This document shows positions 40,001 to 51,279 of a stretch of DNA of 64,000 nucleotides, piece by piece. The stretch covers positions 2,356,001 to 2,420,000 of the forward strand of contig BCHX01000004.1 in the NCBI GenBank assembly GCA_001599755.1, read 5' to 3'. A program made the translations under genes and the position numbers. A model generated the notes under the pieces. That model worked only from the letters and a program-made list of their open reading frames with translations. It did no database searches and was not told the origin of the DNA. This DNA is from Gliomastix tumulicola. Lineage: Eukaryota > Ascomycota > Sordariomycetes > Hypocreales > Bionectriaceae. Each line of letters starts with the position of its first letter. Position 1 is the first letter of the stretch.

Positions 40001-42449
40001 GGCTGCTCTGAGTCCGACGATCGTACGAAACCTGGGACTCCTGGGGGCCATTGTAGTCGTAGCCAGATCCGCTGGTAAGGAGTGACTGCTCGAGCATAGA
40101 ACCGTCCACAAGAGAAGCGACGGCCGACTCGACACCCATGGGAGGATGGATAATGTTGGGATTGGCGCCAATACCCCGGACTTCTTGTCCGAGCTGGCTC
40201 TGACCGAGCTCGCTGTCCTCGGTGTACACAGTGTTTCTGTGTTCCGCGCCAGGGCTTCTTGCGTTCCGGTCGTCCATAGAGAGCTGATCAAACTCACGGC
40301 TCCGCATATTGCTAGGTACAGAGTTGAGAGAGTGAGCCGAGCCGTGCGCATTTCGTGCGAGCGACTTCTCTGGCGATGGGTATGAGTCACTGGCAACGGA
40401 GTGCATGCTCCGAGAGTGTCGGGGGTACTGTGCTTCACTCCCTCCCTCAGTGTACCCCGAGACACTTGGAATAGGGCTCAAGCCACGCGCACCGGCCTGG
40501 TAGGGAACGTATTTCAGTGGAGGAGGAACATCCTGAGTGTGGTAGTACTCCTCCTCGAAGCTTCGGTCAGGATAGTCGCCAGGATCAGAGTGGTCCCGAG
40601 GATCATCGTCAGCGTAGTCGTCGCCGTAGTTGATGGGTACTTTGCGGCCATATTCATCCGTCTCGTACTCCTCAGCGAACTCAGCAGGCCCCTTGTTGCC
40701 GCGGGGCAATGCGGTCAAGTCACCATGAGACACATTTGCATGACTAGTTCCAAGCGTTTGCAAGGTGCCGGCGGCTTTGGGATCGGTTGCCACGTCTCCA
40801 GCAAATCCTCGAGGAACGTCCTGAACCATCTCCTCGCTGGCAGAGTGAGGTCTTTCGCTTTCCGCAGAGAGAATAGACGTCCTGGTGATATCTGACGGGT
40901 TGATTTCGCTCATCAACGGCATTGGCGGTGCCGGTGGCGCAGGTGTCCACTCCTCATCTTCATATTCTTCTGCGTAACGGTCGCGGCCCAGACTGCGGCT
41001 GCGAGTACCATCTGTTCTCCGTCTCCGCCTATCACGTTGTCTTCTGTCTTCAGACTGGGTCTTGTCGTCCAAGGCCGAGAGTCCCGCGCCTACAGCAGCA
41101 CCAGCGGCGGCCGCCTTGAGCATGTCCACACGCTTGGGTGTGGAGGGAGCGTCATCCTGCTCCTGGTAGTCATCATGCATAGACTCGCGGCTGATGGTGA
41201 GTGGTGAGCTATCGCCGTAGTCATGCCGTGCCTCGCGGTTGCGGCGCTCCTTTTTGCTCCCATCTCTTGATACATCCGTTCGTTGACCAGAGGACCGCCT
41301 GCGGTCCAGGGTCAGGTCCTCCCTTGACACGGAGGTCTCCGTCAGGCTGATGGAGCCACGTCGGCTCTCGCGCTTGCTCTGTTCCCTCTTCAGGGCACTC
41401 AGCTCTGGCAGAATGAGTCTGCGGATGGCGTCCTCGACGGTCTCAAGAAGTTTGGGGTTGTTGATGGAAGTCTTGGATACACCCGAGCGCATGGAATGCG
41501 CATCCATGGAGATGTTTGATGACAGGACGCTCGGGTCCGCGGCTGAGACAGCGGATTCCTGAGCACCACGGCTGGAACGATGCCGAGGTGGTCGCTGCTC
41601 GTCAACAGAGTACTCGGAGACGCTAGTCTGTCTGCTTTTAGGACGGCGCTTCCTGTCGGATTTTTCTCTGGACTTCTCCGTCGTCTTGACACGATCCCTG
41701 CCGCTGGATCGGTTCTTGCTGCTGGACAGACGTTCCGCTGCTGCACCGGCAACAGCCCCGGCGCCAGCAGCCGCGGCAGCAGTCTCCCATCTTGAGGGGC
41801 TTGATGAGCGCTTGAAATCTGTGCTCGGACCAGAGCCGTCTAGGAAGCTGTCGGCAGGGATAGCCGAGATCTCGGATGCATTGGCCGGCAAGATACTGTC
41901 TACCGCCGAGGGAATCAGCGGGCTCGCAGGGCGGCGAGGGCGGCGCCGCCGGTGATCAATCTCAATGTCGATGGGTTCCCTCGACACAGTCGACTCCTCG
42001 GTCTGGGAGACGTAGGACGTCATGCTATTCGCGTCCTCGCCTTCGTCGTCGAGGTCGATCTCGCGCCCGTGGTCAAGGGGGATGCGTCGGGTCACGGACG
42101 TCTTCCGCGAGCCCTTGGACTCTGTGACCTGGATGTGGTCGCCCTTGCCCTTGCGCGAGGGCGTCAGGCGCACGCGGACGCTGGGCCTGCGCTCTGTGTT
42201 TGCGGTCGCGCCGGAGGCGGACGACTTGCCGCCCTCGAAGTACTCGATGAGCAGCGAGGTCTGGGACTTGTTGCTGCGGTGCCCGCGGGTGCGGATGGTG
42301 ACGGGGGTGCCGTCGTCCGGGATGGAGTAGGACGACTTCTCGTCGCCGGGCTTGGAGAGCTCGGTGGCGGTGAGCTCGGTCGGGCTGGTGTTGCTCTCGG
42401 TCTCTGTCGGGGCGGGGAGTGGAGGAGCTTTCCTCGAGTCGACGCCCAT
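37092..42449 (-). CDS. Giant low-complexity fungal protein (involucrin-repeat-like annotation class), about 1,762 residues
   Basis: The main exon is 42449-37205 from ATG 42449 (MGVDSRKAPPLPAP). Reading straight on gives a stop at 37197 (1,750 residues). A 69-nt intron 37204-37136 (donor GTATGT, branch CTGAC, acceptor ATAG) would add a last exon 37135-37092 ending DTDTF (1,762 residues); I prefer this model. Most of the chain is disordered and rich in Ser, Arg, Asp and Pro, with recurring motifs such as EYEIDEHGRKVP and EYETDEYGRKVP, and Ala/Gly stretches (AAAAAGAAVGAGLSALDD). One part near the last third looks folded: NKDIVALMQHLMVRDAQRS, ALEMRNSFREMKELI, and KNLWKRALAGLSAKG with SRIEDMLMQLLGEVDVLK, probably helical. 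I see no signal peptide or membrane span. Function unknown; a cytoskeletal or cortical scaffold is possible. Confidence 0.85.
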
Positions 42450-44865
42450 TGTGATGCTGGGATTTGGGCGGCGACTGCCCAGTGCAGGCGTGCGTTTGCG
42501 GCCAATCTGCCGTCCTCTAGGAGGAGGGCAGGACGCTCGCGAGGCTCACAAATTAGCCGTTGCGAGTGGCGAGAATGGCGGTCGCTGGCAGAAATGTCTA
42601 TTAAATCATTCGAGAGAGAAACGTGGGATTTCTGCCGCCAGAAACATTAGTCGCCGCCTCGAGGTTTGGAGAGAAGAAAAGAGAGCATGCCAGTGCGAGC
42701 GGGCCGGACGAAGTAACTTACAAAAAAAGAATACGAGGAAAAAAGACGCAAATCAATGAAACCAGATGGAGAAAAAAGAAGCCGGTGCCACAGAGCAATG
42801 CCAGCAAACCGCAACGCAGGATGGCAGAGGGTGAAGGTCGGACGGCGAAAGTGCAAGCAAGCATGCAGAAGAGGGCGGTGGGAAGTGCAGCAGCAGCAGC
42901 AGCAGCAGCAAGGCGGCCGAGGAGAAAGTGGGCCTGGGCCAGCTGGTGCGTTGGGCGGCCACTTACTGGGATCTCTGCAACCAGAGCAACCAGAGATTCC
43001 GTCCCCGCCAAATATCGACAATTCGACCAGGGTCTCTCTGTGCGTTGCGACTTTGCCGCCGTGCGCACGGTGATACAGAATTACCGACAACTACGAGGAC
43101 CGTTCACTGTTCTGTCCTTGTGTCCTTCAATCGGGGAGGGCTTCGGCGAGACAGTGTCTGCGCCTTCTATATTGCGGTGGCTGGTGGCTGGTGACCGGTG
43201 CAAGGTGTGCGGATGTGCGACTCGACAATCCAGAATTTGTTCAGGTTGCCCTCAGCCCCGGTTCAACGCAGCAGCAGCATCAGTTCCTGCTTTTGACCAG
43301 TTCTATCGTTCGGAGGCGAATAGAGCCACAGTAATCGAGCATGGTCCAGACAGGAGACCACCTCACCTACCTACATACTCCTGCATACGGACCTACATAA
43401 ACTGCACATGCAGTGATCACTGATGCCCAACCACGGGGGGCCGGTTCTGCCATCCCCTCCGCTCACTCGCAGCAGCAATGCTTCGCCCAGCAAAAAGGAA
43501 GGCTCTGCGGACACGACTCGACTGGTCAGGACTGACTTGGGTAGGTGCCAAGGCGGTGGGTGGACCGCAGCAGTTGCTTGATGAGTTGGCGGTGCTCCCG
43601 CAAGGTCGCATCATCCAATGAGGCTCCCGAACAGGGGGTGGTTGGGGTGAACGGGCGATGCCAGTCAGGATCAGAGGCATGGGGGGGGCAGGGTCTGTCA
43701 CTCGGTCCTTGGTCCTTGACTGCAGGTCACACTGCCCATTGGTGGCCCGTCCTGCGTCCTGGACCAAGGAGGAGCGTCCGCATGGCATCGTAAGCAAGGC
43801 AACAGGACGCAGCGTTCCGAGAAAGACAGGCCCGGAGGCTGGGGCATTGGCACGTTTGGGCGACGGGCGGTGGTGCGGATCGTCTCGGGCTCTAGCGTGG
43901 GGACCAGAGAATCATCACATTACCTATTATTCACCAGCACTGAAGTTTCCCACCCATTGTCCAATTGTTTCTAGGATGCACTAGGAAACGCAAATGGGGA
44001 CGGGAGAGCCACCACCATTGTTTGATCTTATTGTGGCAACTCGGTCCAGCGCCAGGAAGTGCGGTGAAGGTGCAGCCAAACTTGGATCGAAAAGTCCTCC
44101 AGGCCTCGGTTCCAAAGTACGATCTCGGAATGTGAGTAATCCGTCCCTTGCACAGGCACCGTGAATGCCGCCTGCATGTGCGCCCCCATCTTAGCACGGG
44201 CCTACTATTATCGGATGTAATATCAGCCCAGTCAGCCCCAACCTCTTTAATTGTCTTTCGCCAGCGTCAGGGCTCAGCATCAGCCCATTGAAGGTGTCAC
44301 TTTTTGGCACGAGACACCTCATGCACACTAGATTAGTCCTTATTACTCGAGCTGACTCGAGGAGTTTATCTCTCACGTGTGGCTCAACCTTACACCCAGT
44401 ATACGCATGTTCGGGGCCCTGGATTTGAATCGTTCATAAAAGAAAGTGTGACTCTATAAAGTGTATCTACTCGCTCCCGAACTCCTCTAAAATTCGATAT
44501 CAAGTCTCGCAAGGGTTCACACCCTAGAATGTTCCGCCGCATATTACCGTAGGCTTCCCTTCAGATAAGAATATAAACGAATTCAGAATGTCAAAGAGGG
44601 TATCTAGTTACATGAAAACAAGGAATGCCACCAAAACCAACGCCAAACCCGCCGCCGTTGACGCCGTGCATCTACTCTGGTCGCGAGTAGACGGACAGCA
44701 CCGAGAATGAAAGAAAGTCGATAAGGTTGTTGAGGTGCTGTGTAAGCCGTAGCTGTGCCGTAGCAGTCGTGATGTGAGAGTCGCCGGAAGCTTGTGACTG
44801 CAGAGTTTCTTGAAGTGGAAGTGCGAGTCAAAGACATATCAATGTCCGCCCCCTCTGTAGCCATC
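42450..44865. other. Long intergenic region
   Basis: About 2.4 kb upstream of the giant gene at 37092-42449 and downstream of the small membrane-protein gene. It carries a (CAG)7 microsatellite at 42888-42908 and long purine-rich leader-like sequence. Frames such as 42623-43423 are open through this low-complexity leader but show no family and odd composition. No RNA gene recognised. Confidence 0.5.
42888..42908. repeat. (CAG)7 microsatellite
   Basis: Seven CAG units in the upstream region of the minus-strand giant gene, about 440 bp before its start codon. Confidence 0.9.
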
Positions 44866-45294
44866 TTATGTTCGAGCCAATCGCCTGTCCCAGACCAGCG
44901 CCGGTCCAGGCTCAGCAGGGTACTGCGGCGGTCGGTTCATCTCCAGATCCCGGAGCTCGACCTCATCCACCCGGTTCTGCTCCTCCCTCTTCCCATCGTA
45001 GGGCGGCGGCGCCTCGCCGAGCTCGTTAAGGCCGTCGACGGTCCTCGTGCCGCTCCAGGGGCCCCAACGGTTGCCGACGCGTCGGGACCTTCGTGGTTCG
45101 ATCGGGTCATCCATCATCGGCGGTCCGTGGTCCTGAGGCCACTGATTGTTTCTAAGGGCACTCATTCGCAGCCGACGACGGCGGGTGTAGAGAAGCGAAG
45201 CGATGAAGATGGCAATGACAAGACAGACCAAGGGGAAGATGGCATAGGCAAACGGCTCGTCCATGAGGGACCAACCAGCGTCCCCTTCCGGCAT
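44866..45294 (-). CDS. Small single-pass membrane protein with PPxY motif, 142 residues
   Basis: The start is ATG 45294 in a strong context (CACCATG); no ATG lies upstream in the open frame. A hydrophobic segment at about residues 15-33 (FAYAIFPLVCLVIAIFIASLLY) is followed at once by RRRRLR, giving an N-out, C-in topology by the positive-inside rule. The cytoplasmic tail contains APPPYDGKRE, a canonical PPxY WW-domain ligand, and a later PPQYP that resembles one. Small membrane proteins with PPxY motifs often recruit Rsp5/Nedd4-type ubiquitin ligases. I do not recognise a named family; homologues are probably restricted to filamentous fungi. The function as a ligase adaptor is inference from topology plus motif. 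Confidence 0.75.
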   Translation of the reverse strand: MPEGDAGWSLMDEPFAYAIFPLVCLVIAIFIASLLYTRRRRLRMSALRNNQWPQDHGPPMMDDPIEPRRSRRVGNRWGPWSGTRTVDGLNELGEAPPPYDGKREEQNRVDEVELRDLEMNRPPQYPAEPGPALVWDRRLART

Positions 45295-46778
45295 GGTGAA
45301 TGGGTCCTCTCGGCGAGGGTGCTCGTGTGATGTTACTCGAGGGTTCACAGAGGTCGGCCGAGACGGGAAGCGTCGAAAGTGCCGGGTGCTTGTTGGGTCG
45401 TGAACTCAATTGGGAGTTGGGAAGCGATCTGGAAGCACTCTAGAAACTTCTCCGTGCAAGGGAGTGCCTGGACTGGAATGTGCGTGGCCAAAGAACGGGC
45501 TGGGAATGCGCAGCGTAGCGTTGCGTGCGTGGGAGATGCGTCGGCCTCCCTTGTTTTCTGATTAGGACCGATGGGATGGGTGGTTGTTTGTTTGTTATGG
45601 TGTCACAGGCAAGCCAGCCGGAGAAGATTGTCTCGGGTTGGCGTGGCACAAATTGATGGAAGGTGCGATTGGTGGTGTTGAGTCGTTGAAGTAATGGGAA
45701 GGTGCAGGCAGTGAGGTACTACTAGTACTAAAAGGAGAAGGAACGAGGGGAAGACAAGACGGAGGGACGACGCAAGCACCGTACCTTATATCACACCTAC
45801 TAGTAGTACAGAAACAAGTAAGGAGTTTGCAGGACACGAGAAAGTGCAGGTAGCACGGTTTAGTACGGGCCAGATTCTGTCATGAGACACGCGGACTGAA
45901 CGAGGCTTGGGGTTATCGGATCCAGACCCTCTCCCCTCTCCGATCAGCAGCAGGGTCGGGCAGGAGGTCGGGCAGGCGGGCATCTAGAGTCCAAATCCAC
46001 TGGCATGCTATTCAGCAGACTGGTTCAATTGAGCTGTCGTCTGATAGGGCACCCGCTCCAAGTTGGCCGCCATCGCGTTTCACCGCCGCCTCCTGTCTTA
46101 GACGGCAGGATGGCTCAGCTGCGCCGTCTGCTCGCAGTGTTCGGGGAGGCTCTGTCGAGCGGCACCGAGCCTGACGACATGGCCCGTCTAGATCAATCCA
46201 GGAGCTGTACGCGTCAGAGAACGACTCGAAACCAATTTCTTACCTACATAGAGATGAGGGAGGCCTCTGGACTATCAGTACTAGTCGTAGGAGCGTTTCG
46301 CTCATTCGACGCCATGTGGCTTTGCTAGAGTGACAATATTGGGTGTGATTTCAGTCCAGCACTGATAGCCTGAAACTCAATCACTGACCACCCGCTGAAC
46401 AGCGATCCACTGTATTAAGACTGGCGGCACTTGACACCCGCTTAGGCATTCGGGTGACAGAAAAGTAACATGAGCCCGAACATCATGGACATCGAAGTTG
46501 AAGTCGACTAGAGAATGCGAGGCCAAATTCATTTGACGTCAATATGGTAGTAGTGGAGATATCAAGGCCTGAAATGTACATTTGCGCAAGAGAAACATCG
46601 TCATGTTCTAATGGGAGCGTTTTCTTATGGCGACGGTCAAGGCACATTTACATGCAACGGTTCAAACTCCACGCTCAAAGAAAAGACCCAATGGCCTGCC
46701 TAAGTACTTACCTAAGGGAGGTCTTCCATCGTGCACGCCAACCAAGCGAAGTGATTTCGCACCGCGCGCTGGCTGAAG
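45295..46778. other. Divergent intergenic region
   Basis: About 1.5 kb between two divergent start codons. Several short frames exist (for example 46005-46328) without family resemblance or splice signals that extend them. No RNA gene or mobile element seen. Confidence 0.5.
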
Positions 46779-47453
46779 ATGGTTTCATCGCAGAGCCCGC
46801 TGAAGCTTCGGGCAGCCTTTAATCGGTTACGGAAGTGCTCGCAACGCCGAAAGCTGCTTTTCCAACTCCTATACCCGATCCCGTGGTCCTTTCAAGTGCC
46901 CCCTCCGTCAGCCCCAGGGCAGCTCATCGCCTGCGCAGGAGCAGGCCCGCTACTACTCGATGATGCGTCGTTGATTCAGCGAAATATCCAACAGCTCCAT
47001 GATGTGACTCTGTTTCGCATCCGGGATACGCCGCTCTGCTCGCTATACCGACTCTACGAGGACTTGTGCACTGGAAACATCATTATGATGGGCTACGAGT
47101 CCAGCTACTTCTTCTACCACTCTGAAGCGGCATGGCAGTTATCACGGGTTCCAGACCCCGAGGATACAGATATGGTCCGGTACGCGCTGCTGGCAAGTTT
47201 TGTCGAAGCGCTCGTCGCCGCGTTCAATTGGAAGCTGGAACTGGGGTTGAGGCGAGATGGCAGCCAGGTCTCGAGCGTGAGCGATCGTGACAGCATGCAA
47301 CCTGTCCTTGAAACACCACCTACTTGGACCAGCAAGGTGAAGCCTGTAGCTGAAAAGCTCGACCTACGACCCCCGAATAACGACGACAGCACAGATTCTG
47401 CCTTCCAACGGAGAAATATTGAGGCCCCGATGGGATATTTATACAGCGTTTGA
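46779..47453 (+). CDS. Uncharacterised protein, 224 residues
   Basis: Single-exon ORF from ATG 46779. The central part looks folded: SLIQRNIQQLHDVTLFRI, LCSLYRLYEDLCTG, MMGYESSYFFYHSEAAW, and a helical VRYALLASFVEALVAAFNW. The last 70 residues are polar and probably disordered (SSVSDRDSM, NNDDSTDSAFQRR). There is no signal peptide or membrane segment. Codon use and the balanced amino-acid mix support a real gene, and the following gene (tfb5) is in the same direction 351 bp away. I do not recognise the family. Confidence 0.65.
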   Translation: MVSSQSPLKLRAAFNRLRKCSQRRKLLFQLLYPIPWSFQVPPPSAPGQLIACAGAGPLLLDDASLIQRNIQQLHDVTLFRIRDTPLCSLYRLYEDLCTGNIIMMGYESSYFFYHSEAAWQLSRVPDPEDTDMVRYALLASFVEALVAAFNWKLELGLRRDGSQVSSVSDRDSMQPVLETPPTWTSKVKPVAEKLDLRPPNNDDSTDSAFQRRNIEAPMGYLYSV

Positions 47454-47804
47454 TAATAGTGTGATGGACTACTGACGGGATGGGCTCCATGGAGGCGCAA
47501 CACATGTATACAATTGGGTGTCATAGTTGAATGCTGTAAATATACTACCTAAGGACAGTCGCTCTTGGTTTTATTCCATCCTGATAAGGTACCGGACTGC
47601 CGCATCGCTAACAGAAGCATTTGCAGCCCTTTCTTGCTGCTCCTTGAGGTACCTCTCGTAGAGTAGAGTGTGACCCCACAAGGGAGCGATCCACACCAAT
47701 CGGACTTGGTGTTCGTTCTAGGTATCTCCTTCAACCTCAATACTCCAACCAAACATCCCACCCGCACAGCACTCGCAGGACAGCCAGCAGCCCAATCTAC
47801 AAAC
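47454..47804. other. Upstream region of tfb5
   Basis: 351 bp holding the 3' UTR of the previous gene and the tfb5 promoter. Nothing else recognised. Confidence 0.5.
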
Positions 47805-48144
47805 ATGCCTCGCGCAATCAGAGGTATGTCGCCCCCCAAGCCGTTCCCCGTTACATCGACTGACCGTTGGCACCCCAGGCGTGCTCATCGAGTGCGACCC
47901 TTCCATCAAGTCCATCATTGTCAACATCGACAGCGCGAACCACGACTACATCATCGAGGACCTCGACGAGGAGCGCGTCGTCGTCAAGGAGACCATGGTC
48001 GCGGCCCTCAAGCTCAAGCTGGAGGAGGTACGTCCCCTTATCGCCCCTTCAAGCATTGCCATGGAGCTAGCAGAAACTAATCGTGATTCTTCACAGCGTC
48101 TCAAGGAGAACCTCCCGCCCGTCGACGAGTCCGGCTCCGAGTAG
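47805..48144 (+). CDS. tfb5: TFIIH core subunit Tfb5 (TTDA/GTF2H5 homologue), 3 exons
   Basis: Exons are 47805-47823, 47879-48027 and 48097-48144; they encode 71 residues, the normal size. The chain starts MPRAIRGVLIECDPSIKSII and continues NIDSANHDYIIEDLDEE and VAALKLKLEERLKENLPP, matching the whole Tfb5 fold (beta-hairpins and C-terminal helix). Tfb5 binds Tfb2/p52 in TFIIH and supports nucleotide excision repair and transcription initiation. The first exon codes for only six full residues, so gene finders may miss it. The gene is convergent with the hydratase gene, with 146 bp between stops, so the 3' UTRs may overlap. Confidence 0.95.
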
Positions 48145-48290
48145 ACGAACAGTCATCATTTATCCCAGTCACGAGCCTCTAGGAATCACGCGGATTACAT
48201 CCATACGAAAATACCGAGCCAAACCAAACTCCTTTTAAGTCTCGCATGATACAAAGAACAAACAAAACAAAAAAAAGCCCATCCTTCTTT

Positions 48291-49231
48291 CTACAGCTTC
48301 TCAAACCTCGGCCTCGTCTTCTTCAGCCCACTCAACAAAGCCTTCTCGAAATCCTCGCTCTGCACCGCAAACGAGTTCCACACCGTCGTGTACCGCAGCG
48401 CATCCGCCGTCGAGTGCTCGCGCCCGTAGTTGAGCAGCTCCTTGGTCCCCTGCACGGCGACGGGGCTCTTGCCCGCGAGGCTGGACGCGACGCGCAGACC
48501 CTCGGCCACGGCGGCGGCCTTGTCGGCCAGCACGCCGCTGACGAAGCCCTGGGCCTGGGCCTCCTGGGCCGAGAAGTCGCGCGCCGTGAGGCAGACGTCC
48601 TTGACCCAGGAGGTCGAGCCGACAATCTTGGGGAGGCGGGCGAGCGTCCCGATGTCGGCGGCCATGCCGATGTCGACCTCCTTGACGGCGAGGCGCGTGC
48701 CGGACTCGCAGAGGCGGATGTCGGCGCAGCAGGCGATGTCGATGGCCAGGCCGATCGACACACCGTGCAGCACGCAGATGACAGCTATACCAAAAAAAAA
48801 AAAAAAGTCAATACATCACACACACCAAACACCCCGACATCCGAGAGGGAGGTGAATTCAAACTTACGTTTCTCACACTTCTCCATCGCCCCAATCGCCC
48901 CCTGAAACTCCTCAATCAGCACCCGCAGACTCTTCGCCTTGCGCGCCACGTCCCCGCTCTGGGGGTCCAGCGTCCCGTTCTCCTGCGCGTCCTGCACGTC
49001 GAGCCCGGCCGTGAAGGCCCGCTCGCCGGCACCGCTCAGCACGACGGCTCGGACCGCGGCGTCCACGCTCAGCTGGTCGAACACGCGGCCGAACTCGAGC
49101 CACATGGACCGCGAGAAGGCGTTGAGCTTGCGCGGGCGGTTGATCTCGACGTGGGCGACGCCCGGGGACGGGGAGGAGACAAGGAAGTCCTTGTACTCGG
49201 CGTACGCCGGGATGGGCGTGGCGGTTGACAT
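48291..49231 (-). CDS. Enoyl-CoA hydratase/isomerase family, delta3,5-delta2,4-dienoyl-CoA isomerase-like, 2 exons
   Basis: Exons are 49231-48868 and 48784-48291; they encode 285 residues. The crotonase fold is clear: EINRPRKLNAFSRSMW, VVLSGAGERAFTAGLDV (oxyanion hole), CVLHGVSIGLAIDIACCADIR, and KEVDIGMAADIGTLARLPK. The Glu of KEVD and the Asp of AADIGT correspond to the acidic pair used by dienoyl-CoA isomerases (Ech1/Dci1) in beta-oxidation of unsaturated fatty acids with odd-numbered double bonds. The C-terminus is FEKL, which is not a canonical peroxisomal PTS1 (S/A/C-K/R/H-L), and the N-terminus lacks an obvious mitochondrial presequence, so its location is open. The intron acceptor follows a long T tract. 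Identity as an isomerase rather than a hydratase is inferred from the acidic residues. Confidence 0.9.
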
Positions 49232-49860
49232 GCTGGCGGGAGCCGACGGGCAGAGAGGTGACGATTATAGACACTGACGTAGCTCTTATTGGAGACTTGA
49301 AGGTACAAAGACACACTTCGGATCGTTCAATGATATCCTAGGTCGTTAAAGATTGATGATGAGTGCACGTTGCAAGTTGACTTCTTTCGTTCACTTAAAC
49401 AGAGTGAGGTATGGATGGAGGAGTATGAGAGTGAGAAGCCGTGGGAACTGTGGAGCCCCCGCAGGATGCCGAGGTTCAGACTCTGGGGTCACTGAAACAT
49501 TAACGGGGACAGGGCCAAAGTCAGCCCAGGCAATAACTCTCACATGTTGCCTTGCGCATTGTCCAACTCAAACGGCGATAACACGGCAATCTTCTTTATT
49601 CTCTAATAATGGAAATACAATCAAGCCGAACTAACAATAAGAGAACCCAAACCAATGATAGCCCATACATGGGTCCTGCGCGATTCTATCTTCGACAGGA
49701 CCAGAACCAGAACTCCCACTAGGCGTGCAGGCCTCGACAATTACAGCCGCACAGCATCCTTGCGACACTGCGCCGAGCGGTCTGTCAATTAGTGGACGCT
49801 CCTCGTCCCAACTATCCTCCGGTTCATCAAGTCAAGCAAACTCATGTCCCCCCTCCCAGC
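49232..49860. other. Intergenic region between hydratase and GH72 genes
   Basis: 629 bp with the hydratase promoter and the 3' UTR of the glucanosyltransferase gene, both on the minus strand. No supported gene. Confidence 0.5.
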
Positions 49861-51279
49861 TTACAGCAGCATGGCGCCTAGGAGGGTGAATGACAGAGTT
49901 AAACCAGCGACCAAAACGGGAGACATAGCATGCACGGTACCGGCAGCGCCCTCGTCACCACTCGATGAGGATGAAGTGGGAGAAGACTGACCATCGGTGA
50001 CGCTAGCAGTAGACGTGCCGCTGTTTCCAGCCTGCTGGGAACCAGCGCCGTTCAGACCAGGGCCCGAGCCGGCACCGTCCTTCATGTACTTCTGAGCCTC
50101 ATCAGGCATCGTGGGCACATTGTTGGGGTCGACGTTCCAGTCGGGGTCCTTGGGAGGGCAGTCGACGGAGTGCGTCGAGGTAGAGGCGCCGCCAGAACCA
50201 GTGGGACTGGGGTTGCCAGACAGAGCCGACTTGAACAGGTCGAACTCGTCGAGCTTCGAGACCTTGCCATTCTTAATCTCGACAATGCCATAGTTGTTCT
50301 CCTCGAGCGAGTACTCGTACATGAGGCCTCCGGAGTAGACGTGCGACATCTCACTGCTCATCAGAGCGGACAGCTCGTCGAACTTGCGAGGCCGGTTCTC
50401 GTTGCAGCCCCACTCAGAGAGGAAGATGGGGAGGCCGTAGTCGGTGAAGTTCTTAACCTTCTGGTCCCAGCCAGACGTCTGGAAGTTGCTGTTGCACCAG
50501 GAGTAGTCGTTGAAGGCGAAGAAGTCGGAGCGCATGTCGTCAGAGCCGCAGTTGAAGTACTGGGCAGTCTGCATGCGGTTCTTGGAGACATCGGCGGCAG
50601 AGTATCCGACAGGGATCTTGCGGAGGCCACGAGAGCTGATGAAGTTGCGAATGTCACGGGTGGTAGCCTTGACGTAGGGGGCCGACTTGTCCGTGTCAAG
50701 CTCGTCGTTGATAACCTCGTTGCCAGAGAAGAAAGCGGCGGTGTTGTCATACTTGGCGAACATCTCAACAGTGGCGAAGACGCTCTGGAGATAGTCGGCG
50801 TTGTAGGAGAGATGAGGGTCGGCTCGGTTGATGGAGTACTTGGAGTTGTTCACATCGAGGACCAGGTAGATGCCAGCATCGTTGAGAGCCTGCATGCACT
50901 CGTCGTGGTCGGCCGAGTTGTCGACGGCGTACACTCGGATGGTGTTGATACCCAGCTCCTTGAACAGCTTAATGTCACGGGTGCAGATATCAGGATCAGC
51001 CAGAGGGTCGAGGTTGGCCGAGTTGCCGCCCGGCTGGTAGTCAATGCCACGCATGTACCATCGCGTGTTTCCAGTGTAGAATGCTACAGCCACGGCAGTC
51101 AGCTAACTTGTCGTGCAATTGGGCATTTGCTCAGGAGAGGGTGAATGCTTACCGTTTCCAGAGGCCTTGACGGGCTGAAGGGAGGCTCGCTTGCTGGGAG
51201 GATCATTCACCGTAGCAGTCGGCGAAGCCCCAACACGGCCCAGAGCCGCAAGGGCGGCGAGAAAGGCGAAGCTCTTCAT
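49861..51279 (-). CDS. gel: GH72 1,3-beta-glucanosyltransferase (Gel/Gas family), GPI-anchored, 2 exons
   Basis: Exons are 51279-51153 and 51083-49861; they encode 449 residues. The start MKSFAFLAALAALGRVGA is a signal peptide. The GH72 domain covers about residues 40-340, with TRWYMRGIDYQPGG, INTIRVYAVDNSADHDEC, the acid/base glutamate in FFSGNEVIND (about 163) and the nucleophile in FLSEWGCNEN (about 263). A Ser/Gly/Thr-rich linker and a hydrophobic end (SPVLVAGLTLSFTLLGAMLL) form the GPI signal. No CBM43-type cysteine module follows the catalytic domain, placing it with the Gel1-type members lacking this box. These enzymes cut and re-join beta-1,3-glucan chains at the cell surface during wall growth. 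The intron falls just after the signal-peptide exon. Which Gel paralogue it is cannot be told here. Confidence 0.95.

Noticed and set aside
42623..43423. 266-codon plus-strand ORF
   Set aside because: Runs through purine-rich leader and a CAG microsatellite of the divergent giant gene; erratic composition and no family.
44405..44425. T-arm-like sequence on the minus strand suggesting a tRNA
   Set aside because: Only a partial T-loop match; no acceptor stem, D arm or anticodon arm can be folded around it.
44510..44530. GGGTTCACACCC palindrome resembling a tRNA T-arm
   Set aside because: The loop is only four bases, not seven, and no other tRNA arm is nearby.
45295..45348. Longer start for the PPxY membrane protein
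   Set aside because: The 18 codons before ATG 45294 begin with GTG, which is not a usual start in fungal nuclear genes; the ATG at 45294 has a strong context.
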